From Sebastes aleutianus (lineage: Eukaryota > Chordata > Actinopteri > Perciformes > Sebastidae): a stretch of DNA of 64,000 nucleotides. The position numbers and the translations under genes were made by a program. Below, one piece after another: positions 23,469-35,900 of this stretch. Where the stretch lies: the NCBI GenBank assembly GCA_916700875.1, contig CAKAKS010000062.1, positions 18,041,626 through 18,105,625 of the forward strand, read 5' to 3'. Position 1 is the first letter of the stretch. Every line of letters begins with the position of its first letter. The notes under the pieces are model-generated. The model did not search any database. It was not told the origin of the DNA and worked only from the letters and a program-made list of their open reading frames with translations.

Positions 23469-23999
23469 ATGTCTTGCAAAGCTGCAACCAAGGACAAGAA
23501 GTCTAGCTTCAGCAAGAAGCTGTTCAGACGAGGCTCTGTGCGCTCTGTTGGTAGTTTTATGAGCAGAGTCCTGAGGACACTGACAGCTTTATCACACTTT
23601 GGATCTGAAGTGCAAGCAGAGGATGAGAAAGATGATGGAGGGTTTTCCACTTTTAAACCTGGGAGCAAAGATGTGCCCATGGAGGATGGAGACCTCGCTG
23701 GGTTTCTGTCTGGAGAGAGAGTTCCTGGAGTGTCAGGGCTGAAAAACCACGGCAACACCTGCTTCATGAACGCCATCCTGCAGTGTCTCAGCAACACAGA
23801 GCTCTTTGCTGAGTACCTCGTTTTGGAGCACTACAAAGGCGAGGACGAGGAGCTGGACCAGGACAAACCAAAGACGAATGGCATGCTTCTGCAGAAGAAG
23901 GGTCCTCTGGCCAAAGGGGAGGTTACAGAGCAGCTGTCAGGACTTGTGCGGGCTTTGTGGACGTTTGAGTACACCCCGCAGCATAGCAGGGATTTTAAG
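23469..23999 (+). CDS. usp31: usp31 coding exon 1 (residues 1-177)
   Basis: This exon holds the start ATG, a basic and serine-rich N-terminus (FSKKLFRRGS, VGSFMSRVLRTLTALSH) and the catalytic Cys box at residues 90-107. It ends with TPQHSRDFK before the donor gtaaat, in phase 0. The start is chosen because the N-terminus aligns with vertebrate USP31 and an acceptor (ccttctccacag) lies 36 nt upstream. It lacks the Pro/Ala-rich insert that I recall in the mammalian N-terminus. Confidence 0.95.
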
Positions 24000-26900
24000 G
24001 TAAATGGCATTATCAGTATGGATCCTGCTGGTGCACCCAGTGGGGAAAAATGTACTTTGCCAAATGCATGCTGAAAATGCCACAACACTGCTATTTATTT
24101 ATTTATTTGCACATATATGAAACTGCACAAAATCCAGTCAATGAAAAAAACAAAACAAGAAATGTGTCAGATCTAAACTAAAAGATCTAAACTAACATAA
24201 TTTTAAAAATACAACAAAAGTTAAACAACAACAACAAGTACACAAAATTTGCAGAAAAACCTAACCAAACAGTGGAAAACAATCCAATAAAATCAATGAA
24301 ATACATACAAAAAACAGTACAGAAGAAAAGAAAATATATCTAAACATATTTATTTATTTATTATTTATTTATTTATTTATTTGCATATATATATAACTGC
24401 AAAAAATCCAGTCAAAGAAAAAAAAACCAGAAATGTGTCAGGAGAGGTCAAAAAGCCACAGGCTTATACAAAGGGCCTCCTCCCAACCCCAGAAGAAAAA
24501 AAATAATAACAAAAAAGGAAGAAAGATCTAAACTAACATAGTTTTAAAAGTACAACAAAAGTTAAACAACAAGAAGTACACAAAATGTGCAGAAAAACCT
24601 AACCAAACAGTGGAAAACAATCCAATAAAAACAATGAAATACATACAAAAAACAGTACAGAAGAAAAGAAAATGTATCTAAACATATCAAAAGATAATTA
24701 GAGATCATGAATTAAATGTGATGATAATTTCCTTTTAAAATGTTCTAAGGATAACGAGCTCTTGATAACATGTATTTTGGTGTTCCATATTTGTACACCA
24801 CGATATCTGACGGAGTACTGGCCATGTTTTGTTTTGTAAAAAGGCAGGTGAAGATGATTAACCTGTCTAGTATTATGTGAATGAATTTGAGAATTAGATT
24901 GTAAAGAAGTTGCTAAACGATGACGTAGAGAAGAAGGCAAGAACATATATTTATATATAAACACACACATCTGATGAATATTTATGTCATAAACTGAAAG
25001 AATGTTCAGTTTCCTGAACAGTGGGACGGAGGCCTCCTTAGGGTTTGACAAAGTTGCCAATCTTACAAATCGTTTTTGTAACAAATAAAGTTTATGAAGA
25101 TTGGAGCGGTACGTATTTGCCCAAACAATATTGCCATAAATCAAATAGGGATAAATCATGGAATAATACAAGGTTAATAAACAAGAAACATTTATGAAAC
25201 TTCATGACCAACATATTTTAAAGTTCACTGAGGGATAAACAGTGCCGTTATTTTTTTTTGCAGAATGCTGTGTCGAAAAATGCCACCCAGTTCAAAGGGA
25301 ATTCTCAGCACGACGCTCAGGAGTTTCTGCTGTGGCTGCTGGACAGAGTACACGAGGACCTCAACACAGTCAACCCCAACATCAGGCCTGCTATAAAGGT
25401 GTGTTTAGAGGATTTGTGGGGGTTGTTACGGACATAGTGTGTCATTTTTATTGAAAAGCAGTGATTGCCTGTTGGGCACATTCAGCCATACAGTCCTTGC
25501 AAATAGTTATTCCAGTTTTTATTGCAGGGCTATTTTTGCTATATTGCATTATAACTCACAGGTGTTTAAATTACTCTGGTCACTGAGTGTATCTTTACAA
25601 ATGAGCTACAATCACAGTCCTGCTAAGCTAGACTTGCCTGGTCTGGTTTCCTCTTGATTCCCTGGAGCTAGCTGATAACAACAGAATACATGAAGGCTGT
25701 ATGGCTTTCACAATATCTTGTGAACCTCCGATAGACTGGTATTATTTATGACTTATAAATCTGACTAATAAGTAGAACCTGTTTGTGTTTGTTCAGCCAC
25801 CTATTGAAGAAGACGATCAGAGCTTGCAGGGGCCGTCTCCTCCCCTCTCTGCTGGGTCGTTTGTACAAGAACTGTTTCAGGCTCAGTACAGGTAGGCTTC
25901 ATGTCCAGTAAAACATCCAGTATGGCCACATTATCTCTCTTCTATACTAAAAGGATTGCATTTTTCCCCCTAACAGGTCTTCTCTTACTTGCCCACATTG
26001 CCAAAAGCAGAGCAATACGTTTGATCCATTCCTCTGCATCTCCTTACCGATCCCACTGCCACACACACGGTGAGTTACTCTCTTGAGCTGCGCTATAGCA
26101 GGAGGCGTGATCAGTTAACGGGGCTCAGTTGTCAGGTTTTTACATGTCCACGATGACTAGTTATTACTGGTTTATAAGGTTTATACGGTAATCCCCTTGT
26201 GTATAACTAAAGCAAACATTTACAGGTACAAAATCTTTTTATAAGGCTTTTAAAAAAAGTCGTTTGTTCGATCTGCTTACGATCTAAGCAAGCGCAATGT
26301 GTTTAAGTTCTTCAAAGCGAGGACCCCAGAGGACCCTGAAGCAAAAATCAGTATGTGTTGTTACAGAAGGAGGAATGTAACCTGGTGGGATAGGAGTGTG
26401 TAGGTGGGGGGGTTAAGGGTGCAGAAGGAGCAGAAAACAGGTGGGTGGTGGGAGGAGTGTGTACTTTCAAACCAAAAACAACAGTGTGTGCCAGAAAAAT
26501 AAATCTCTGAGCAGAGGGAAATAAGATAACATCTTAACACTACGATACATATCAACCATGGCTTTAAAGCAGGAGAAACCCTGCTTGCTGAATGTTTATT
26601 GTGTGTGAATCGTTTTTTGACAGGCCCCTGTATGTGACGGTGGTCTACCAGGGGAAGTACTCTCACTGTATGAGGATCGGAGTCGCTGTTCCCCTCAACA
26701 GCACCGTCTATCGCCTCAGAGATGCTGTGTCACGTGAGACCAAGATCCCAATGGACCAGGTGCTATTCCTGTCTCTTATCAGTTCAGGGTCTCACACACA
26801 GTGAGACTATGTTACAGTCACACAATGTCAGCTCACTGTTTCGAAAGCCAGTTCTACCTCTGAACAACAGTTTGTCATAATAAGCCCAGGGTTTTTCATG

Positions 26901-29900
26901 AAGTGGACTCAATGTACAGAGAGAGACATTTGTAAACACACTTGTCCTTAGGGCTGCAAACAGCTCACTGCTAACATTAATTAAAGCTGGCAGGATGAAA
27001 ATGCCACTAGAGTAAATGTAAATGAGGGCTAAAGCGGGATAAGGAGGGATATTGTGATGACTATTATGTTTGCTATAACAGTTTAACACATTAAAGAAAC
27101 GGGATACTAAATTTTGAAATGCACTCTTCTCTTCTTTCAGTTTGTTTTGACTGAAATGTACTACGATGGTTTCCATCGTTCATTCTGTGATGATGATGAC
27201 GATCTTGAAATCATTCAAGAGAGCGATTCCATATTTGCCTTTGAGACACCAGAGACCTTCAAACTGGAAAACATACGCACAAAAAGAGGTAAATTATACT
27301 TCATATTTATGCAAATATTCAGCTTTTTCCACATTAAATTGATAGAAAGGGAATCTATCGAGACTTGTTTTATATGTTTCACAGGAAGTCTTCTGGCAAA
27401 CCTGAATCATAACAACTTGAAGTATGGGACAGAAATCAGCAGGACTCCGTCTTTCATGCAGGGGGCCATGACTCCCTTAACTGCATCACCGAATAAAAAC
27501 CTGGGACCAGAGAAAATTATCCTTCTGGTGTGTAACAGGGCGTGTACCGGCCACCAAGGAAAGAGGTACTGCAATCACAATATTCTATTGTTCTGATGCT
27601 AATTTTATCCTTGCATGCCCGTTTCTCATGTTCTTGTCAATAATAAAGATTGGGGTATTATTATAACACAATATCCAGTTGTTTTTTTTGGGCTATTGGT
27701 GTTGTTCAAAGCTCCCTGGGGAAATTGATAAAAGCTAACAAAGCTACGCACATGATGTTGTTTTAGGTTCGGTCTGCCTTTCGTACTGTACATGGAGCGC
27801 ACTGTGACCTGGGATGCTCTACAGAAAGAGATCCTGGAGAAGATGCGTCATCTTTTGAGGCCGGGGGTCTACATTCAGGTAGGAAGACGGACAAGCAGTT
27901 TGTCTGTACAGTAAATACGTTGATGCTACACACAGTAAGCTGGTTTTAAAAATTGTACGGATGGATTAAAAAAAAGCGTTTCAAATATGAGCCTCCAAAA
28001 CGAAATGTGAAATCACTATTAGTGAGATTATTTATGGTCATCCCTGTTGTTTTTCTGATTCCACCTTGTTAATAGAAGTTCTAACAGCGATGTCTCTGTA
28101 TAGGTTGGACCTTTCAGTCTCCGGGTGGTTGGCGTTGTTGGTATCACCTACCTCCTTCCTCAAGATGAGAGACCACTGTGTCATCCAACTGTGGAAAGGT
28201 CAGTTCTGCTGTTTAATACAACATCTGTTTACTACTTAATCAGGGCTGAAAAAATGTATATCATGGTCTTCTTACAAGGCAAATATACACCGATTTTTAC
28301 TTCTGTTTAAAAGTACTACTTTACTAGAATCCATTTGAATTTGCACATTGATATTGAATTAAATGTTTGGAAGATATTTTACTTGTTTCCATCTCGATCT
28401 TTATAACTCTTCCAAACAAACACGGTATATACATACTGTCTGTACAAAAAGGTAAACACAGGCATGATCTTAGGTAATGGGGTGCAATCAATAATTATAT
28501 ACAGGTACATCTCGTTAATCTTCTCTTTGCACTCATTGCTCTCGTAAGGCCTGCTTCGGTGACATGCCCTAACATGATTTTGTTAAAATGCCAGTTTAGC
28601 ATGTTTGGCTTATTACCTACATGAGGTGGCAACAACAAAACAAGTCACAACATTGTTGCTCAATAGAACCGCACGAATGAAAGTGAAATCAAAGTCGTTT
28701 GTTTTCATGACAACTAGAATGCCTCTGAATATATTATTGTCGGTTTTAGCACACAATTCTATAACCGCAGAAATAAAACTTTAACTTGTATCTGCTCTTT
28801 GAGAGTAACTAAATTAATTTATTTACCATATTGATTGACTCATCCTCTAAAGAAATTTCTTTCACACTGACCCCAATTTTAAATTGTGTGTATTTGCATG
28901 TGGATTATGTGGCACACGACTTTGCCCAGGAAAAGCTTTTCACACCAGCCTACAGTGACATAAATGAAGGGGTTTATAAATGTCACCTGCCTAAATGACT
29001 TAACTTGTTTCCACTACAGAGCATACAAGTCGTGTGGACAAGGGGGGCCACCACATGTGAAGATTGTGGTGGAGTGGGACAAAGAGACCAAGGACTAGTG
29101 AGTGAAACAGTTGAATATTTACTAGAGTTCTGTGGTTTATTTCTTTATCTACAGTATGTTTGGTCTGTACGGAATGAAAGGGAGCCGGTGTTGACATTTG
29201 TTTGCTGTAATATTCATTGGAAACAATATATTGGATTTCAAAAAGCTCGACTTAATACACCAAATTCTATTGGTGTTCATTTTTAAAGAATGGGTTAATT
29301 TTAATAACTTGCTTTGTAGACATCGAATTTGTAATTAACTGTAATTTTATTGAAGGCCATTCATTTACCGGACAAACGAACAAGTTTGTCCGTGTAAGCG
29401 ATTATGTAGACAGCACAATTGAGAAAACAGAATCAGTTTTAATGTTGAGTAATAAAAAAAAATAGGCCTGGATCTTGCAGCGATACGTGTCAGCCAAGAC
29501 AGAGAGGAGATGTTACTTAGAAAAAAACAATCAACCGTATCATGCATTGAACCAAAGTGTGACCTGTTAAGTATTTGAAGGCCTTCAGTGCTCATCAGGT
29601 CATCTTATCCTCATACCTGCTTCTCCACATAAAGTGACTGTTCATTGACTTAGAAGGCAACGACTTGTCACAGTCACAAACAATAAGCTTGCACACGCAT
29701 CACTGCACCTTCATGTGTCAGTTTCAGTTAAGAACACAGCTTTGCAGATTAAGGGGGAGGCAAAATCACAATAAAATTGATGGTGACAGTCAGTGCATTG
29801 TGCAAGATTTAAGCTTAAACTAAACAAGGGCTATTTGACAGTTGAGCCCTTGAATGTAGGTGCTTCTGCTAGTCATCACATTATTTGCTTTTGAAAAATA

Positions 29901-32900
29901 AACTTGTTTAATCGACTTACACATGTTCTTAATTTGAAACGGTTGTGGTTTTAAAACCACAAATAAGACAAGTGAGAATCTGAAGTTTCTGCCCACACAA
30001 TCAACGACACGCCCGCTCTTATTTCCTCACTTAAGCTAATTACTATATGTGGTTAACACACACACAGACACACCCTTTACTGGTCAAATGGAAGTCACAT
30101 CTTGATCAGAAGCCATGTGTAGTTCATCAACTTTCTAGGTTGGCACGACAGCAACTGTCTTTGGCAAACATGGAAGGAAAATCCCCGCAAGACATTGATT
30201 TAATACTCTCCAACCTGTAGTTAATGTTTGTGCAGGTATTGTTTGTGAAGCTGCCCTCAGCCCCTGGGCAAGATCCGATACTTTTAGAAGAACTTGCAGT
30301 ACTAAACAGTTTAGGGGGGATGATCATCATAAGTAGTTTATGTCAGATTATCAAAAGACAAACTGGATAACTGTGATGTGCTAAACAATTACTAATCAAC
30401 GGTCTTGAAATATTTTACTGATTTAGGAAGCAGTTTGACCAAAACCTCATGGTAGATCTTATGATCGTCACATGACTTTGCTGTTAAATGAATGGTGTGT
30501 GCTTCATGTTCCCACAGTCTGTTTGGACACACTGAGGAGGAGTACATTCCTGATGCTGAGAGTGTGTATCTGCACCGGGAACAACATCATCAGCCGCAGG
30601 CCTGCACCCTCGCTCAGTGCTTCCAGCTCTACACTAAGGAGGAGCAGGTAACACTTTGCATCGCACGCACAGCCTGCGAACGCACAATTCCACTCAGTCG
30701 AGTACCGCACAGTCAGTAGTTTGACATTAGAAAATTAGTCTTAGCACATGTCAGTGGTAAGTTTAAAGTATAGCCTCACATTTGTCTCCTCCCCATCGGT
30801 TTATCATTCTTCTGCTAAAGTTCTAAAAGCCTTTCACTCTGTGGTTCTACTGTGTATTTGACTCCTAATGCTATGTTTGGAATATACTGAGCACAGGCCT
30901 ACATATACACTGTGGTTTGACTTGCCTGCGAGTGCCCTGGAGGAGAATAGAGGGGAAACAAGAGGAAAACTCGGGCCCTTATCCCGTGTGAGGCCTGTTT
31001 TATAAGCAGTGTGGTTGGAGCTGGTCCTTGACGGCTGTTTGTCTGTGTGTTTCAGTTGGCCCCGGACGATGCCTGGCGCTGTCCCCACTGCAAGCAGCTG
31101 CAGCAGGGCCGCATTAAGCTCAGCCTGTGGACGCTGCCGGATGTGCTCATACTGCATCTCAAGAGGTTCAGACAGGTATTTCAGCTCAACCAAAACACTG
31201 TTCAAATAGAAACCAGAAATGTGGAACTAGATCTACTCTCTGAGTATTTAGATCAAGAATTACTCGTTTTTATTTTGCATAAAGTTATTGCTTTTCTTTA
31301 TCTGTGTTTGTGTTGGACTTGTTTGGGATAGGCACTTGGGGTTAAGGGCTCAGTATCAAACCTCAATACTTTTTGGCGCTGACGAAATGTGTCTACTCGG
31401 CAGCACTGATTATATATTGAATAAAGCCGGCATCAAATATCTGGTCAAATTTGTAGTCTTGTTTACTTATTTTTGGATCAGATAGTTCCTGATTTAAATT
31501 ATTCATTAATTAATTCAACCTATATTTATACTTGAGAGATCATTGAGGGGCGACCCTCATTTACAATGACATCGAAAAAGGAAAACAAAACAACAACAAT
31601 GAGATCTACAAACAGAGAAGATTTGATAGATACATTTGGATAATTAAGAATTCAATCATTTGTCCCTCTTAAACATGTATATTTTAGAAACGTTCTTGTA
31701 TGGATGCTCCGGTTATACAACAATGACCATTTAAGATCTATGGCTTCATTTCTTTATATTTAAATGGGGGGGATAGAGGGTTATGACCTACAACAATGGT
31801 CCCAAGGCTGGGATCAAACCCGGGACATTGCAGTTATATGGCAGGCACACTCTGCTACCAAGGCGCTCCAGAAAAATCGTTTTCATATTGATACTGAAAC
31901 TCCGATATCAAGTCGGCACCAATATTGAAACATTTTAAACGACACCCAGCCTCTAAAGAGATTACATTTTATTTTTTGAAGCATGCATCCTTTGTAGGTT
32001 TGACTAAATGGATCTTAAATGTAAGGAAAGAGCTGGCTTGCGCTCCAAACAATCAATCAAGCTGTTAAAAGTCCTTGGTACACAGCTACTTTATGAAACT
32101 TCATGAAAACGGTTAACCCATCACCCCACCACTAGTGCTCTAGGCTGCAACGAGTCGCTAGGCTGAAGTCGTTCCCTAAATGCTGATGTGTTAACCTTGG
32201 CCTCTGTTTCAGGAGGGGGACCGCAGGGTGAAGATGCAGAACATGGTGAGGTTCCCGCTGATGGGCATGGACATGGCCCCTCATGTGGTTAAGAGAAGCC
32301 AGAGCAGCTGGAGTTTACCTTCCCATTGGTCGCCATGGAGACGCCCTTATGGCCTGGGAAGAAACCCAGATGACTACCTGTACGACCTGTATGCCGTGTG
32401 CAACCACCATGGGAACATGCATGGAGGCCACTACACAGGTAACACTAGAAACACCTGTTCCATGGAAGAATTAAGCTGTATAGTAATGTTGTTCATCATC
32501 CATTTTGACCCGTTTGTCCCTTTTGCTTTGCACTCACAGCGTACTGTAAGAACTCCATCGATGGTCAGTGGTACTGCTTTGATGACAGTGAGGTTTCACC
32601 GGTAGCGGACGATGATGTGTGTCAGCAGACGGCCTACATACTGTTCTACCAGCGGAGGACTGTTATTCCTTCCTGGTCAGCCAACAGCTCTGTTGCTGGT
32701 CAGTATTTAGATTTCCAGTCATATTGTGTTGAAGTCAAAGTTATATACTGGAGAGAAACTAACTAACAACCAATGTAGACAGCTTAATGAGAGTGAAGCC
32801 GTACCTCTTATTAGGATTTTAATGTGCTTGTACCTTCCACACATGTCAGCCATATTGTTTGAGGAGAAATACCTAGATAAAATGCCTCACTGTGGTTCTG

Positions 32901-35900
32901 AACCTTTAACAGAAACTAGAGTTTTTATTGTCTATTTCGCAGGTTCCACCAGTTCATCCCTGTGTGACCACTGGATCAACAGGTTACCTGGCAGCAGGCC
33001 TGCTAGCTTGGCCTCTGGAGCCTCATCCAGACGCACCTCTCTGGCATCACTGGCCGAGTCAGTAGAGTTTCCAGTAGAGCGTAATGAAGATGATGGTGAG
33101 ATGATGCTTATATTTGTTTTCATATATTTGATTTTGCAGGTGTCTGATTATAATTATTTATTTCATTACACACACATGACTTGCTGCCGTCTTATGACTC
33201 ATATTTTAAACTTCATAATTCTAACAGAAGCACAAAGGACAGAGTTAGCTTTTGATTTTGATCATTATAAAAGCAGAACCTTGTCCACCCACCAGATGAG
33301 ACTGGACTTTAACATTCAGAAGACTAAAACAACACGTGGCAAAACTTCCGTTATAGACCAAAAAAGACGAAAGAAAACGAGTTTGCTTTCTTTGAGTGTT
33401 CCACCTTTTAAAATGAGCAACACAAACCTTTGCACAAAGTGCAATGCTCTTTCCACTGACAGTATTTCTGTTGGAATCAAAAGATACCACCAAGGTTTCC
33501 CAGAGTTCTTTATAGTCAGGAACTCTCCCACCTGAACGTACAAATCCCCAACTCCAAAATCCCATTATTATTGTTTAAAGAGGGAGAGTATCGCAGGTAC
33601 AAGGCAGAAAGTGACTCGACATGCGTCACATGTGACTGGGCCGAGCCAGACAACATGCCTGACGGAGCTCTGTACTGTGGGAAACCTCACATACCGAGTG
33701 AATCCAAAATGAGACAGACGTTGGTTTGGGCTGCCGTTTGTGGTTAATGTAAGTGTAGGCTCTGTTTAACCCTCCTGGATACAGGCTCAGCAAAGAAATG
33801 TTGGCCAGGCAAACTGGTATTTAACTACAACTTTCACAGATCTTACTATGGATAATGCTTCCAAATTATGTAATGTATTTAGATATACAACCAGGGTTTT
33901 TTATTACTTATATGTTTTAGTGCCTAAACATTTAATTGTGGCATCAATATTTAACACAAGTTATTATTTTATTAGTTGTAGTTATTGTGGTGGCGCTGAT
34001 TCCCCAGATTTCAGCTGATCGGAAGAAGCCTGACAACAAGGTCCCAACCACATAATACAGAAATATTTACTTGGAGAAACAAATCTCACAAGCGCCTCCA
34101 CAATGAAAAAAATGCATCTTTGATAATAAACAAATGTCTCTTTCATAATAAGGTAATGTGTATAAAAAGGGGGTTTCATTGAAAAATAAACCAATAAACA
34201 AAATAAAGCCTGTGGGCATTAGGTTATTGATAGGCAAGCACAAACTCTTGCATGAACAGCACTAAGGTCTGCTTTGATGCAGGTAACTTAGTGGAAAGGT
34301 GTTCTTTAATATTCACTCCAGCTAAGTTTTTAAAATCACCCCCAATAAGAAAGGTTAAGACAGCAAAGAAGTTTCAATAGGGCCTAAAGACCAGAGTTTA
34401 TACATACACATACCCATGTATGTATGGACTAGGCCTTAGTCCAGTTGAGTGTCTTTAACAAAAAAATAATTTCTTTTTCAAATGTTTCCTTGTTTTCAGG
34501 AGGATTCTCTGTCCGCCCTTTCGTGAGGAGCATTCAGCGTCAGAGCTTGTCCTCCAGGTCGTCCATCGCGAGCCCTTTAGCCTTCAGCGACAGTGGGATA
34601 AAGCCTTCCTGGTCTCTCTCTGCGAAGCTGAGCATGAGATCCAACTCGCCCTCGCGTTTCTCCCTCGACTCTCGGTGTTCTCCTCCTCTAGAGAGGATAG
34701 GAGAGGCCTGCGATGACAAAGTCTCCACGTCCTGTTTTGGCAGCTACAGTAGACACGAACGCTACTTTGGCAACAGGACTCCCCCGTCTATGATGGAGAG
34801 CAACTTCAGTGAGCAGGACAACAACAAGAGGTTCATGGACATGATGTACTGCAGGGCTCCCACTCCAGTGGAAAAGAAGAGCACCAAGAACGAGGCGACT
34901 GAAAACAACAACCAGATCACAGCTATAGACCAAAACAGTCTACCCGCCCAAGCTACTCCCTCCAAAGAACAGAAACGCAAGAGCAGTATCGGGGGATTTG
35001 GCTCAAAGGCAGAAAGCACGGGCTCCGCAAAGAGTTCCAGCAAAGCGGAGCAAGAGAAAACCTCCAAAAAACGTTTGTGCTCAACCCATAAGATCTGCAC
35101 TGCCGAGACGTCTTCCAGTACACCTGTGAAAGGTAAAAAAGCAAGCAATACTAAAGAGAAGAGTGTAAATGCCAAGAAAGGCACCTCTACACCCAGCGGA
35201 ACTCCCTCCAAAACAAAGGAGGTAGCTCAACCTCTCGATGCAACGCCACAATGCAAGCCATTCGTCCGCTCCACACCTCAGTCCTCAGCTTCTCCCTCTC
35301 CAACTGCGAAGAAGAATACCAGCGTCACTGAGAAAAGCTCCGCGAGCAGTCGGAAAAGACTGGTGGAAAGGAGCTACAGCAGAGATTCTATGCACACTAG
35401 TCCGCTGGTCGACAGTCTCCGAAGCAGCTTGGCATCCCGCTCCTCGCTGTCTAAGAGCGGGGAAAGCAACCGGCCCGAGAGGAGATCTGTCAGGAGCTCC
35501 AGCAGCAGCTCTTCTGTCACCAGCCTGCGCTCACCCAGCGTGTCCACCAGAGACCTGCAGCGCGGCAGCAAATCTGAGGAAAAAGGCTTGTCTTTCTTCA
35601 AGAATGCCCTCCGACAAAGGGAAAGCCGCCGGTCGGCTGATTTAGGGAAAAGCACCCTGCTTGCCAAAAAGGCCTCGGAGAGGACGTGCAAGCAGAACGG
35701 GCAAGCCAAGGACATCGGTGGTGATACCGGAAAGACAGGAGACGCTGTGTCCTCACAGACGTCCACAGAGCCTAACGGAGGGGAGTCAAAGTCAGAGACA
35801 AAGGAGTCTTCCAAGCCCCCCAGCTCTCTCAGTCGCACTCTGTTGAACGTTGGCAAGTCCAAGTCTTCCACTTCTGAAGTAAGTCTCAAGTCTCCCTCTA

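Noticed and set aside
34762..35211. Long - strand frames opposite usp31 exon 16
   Set aside because: Antisense shadows of the Ser/Lys-rich coding exon; codon pattern follows the + strand protein.
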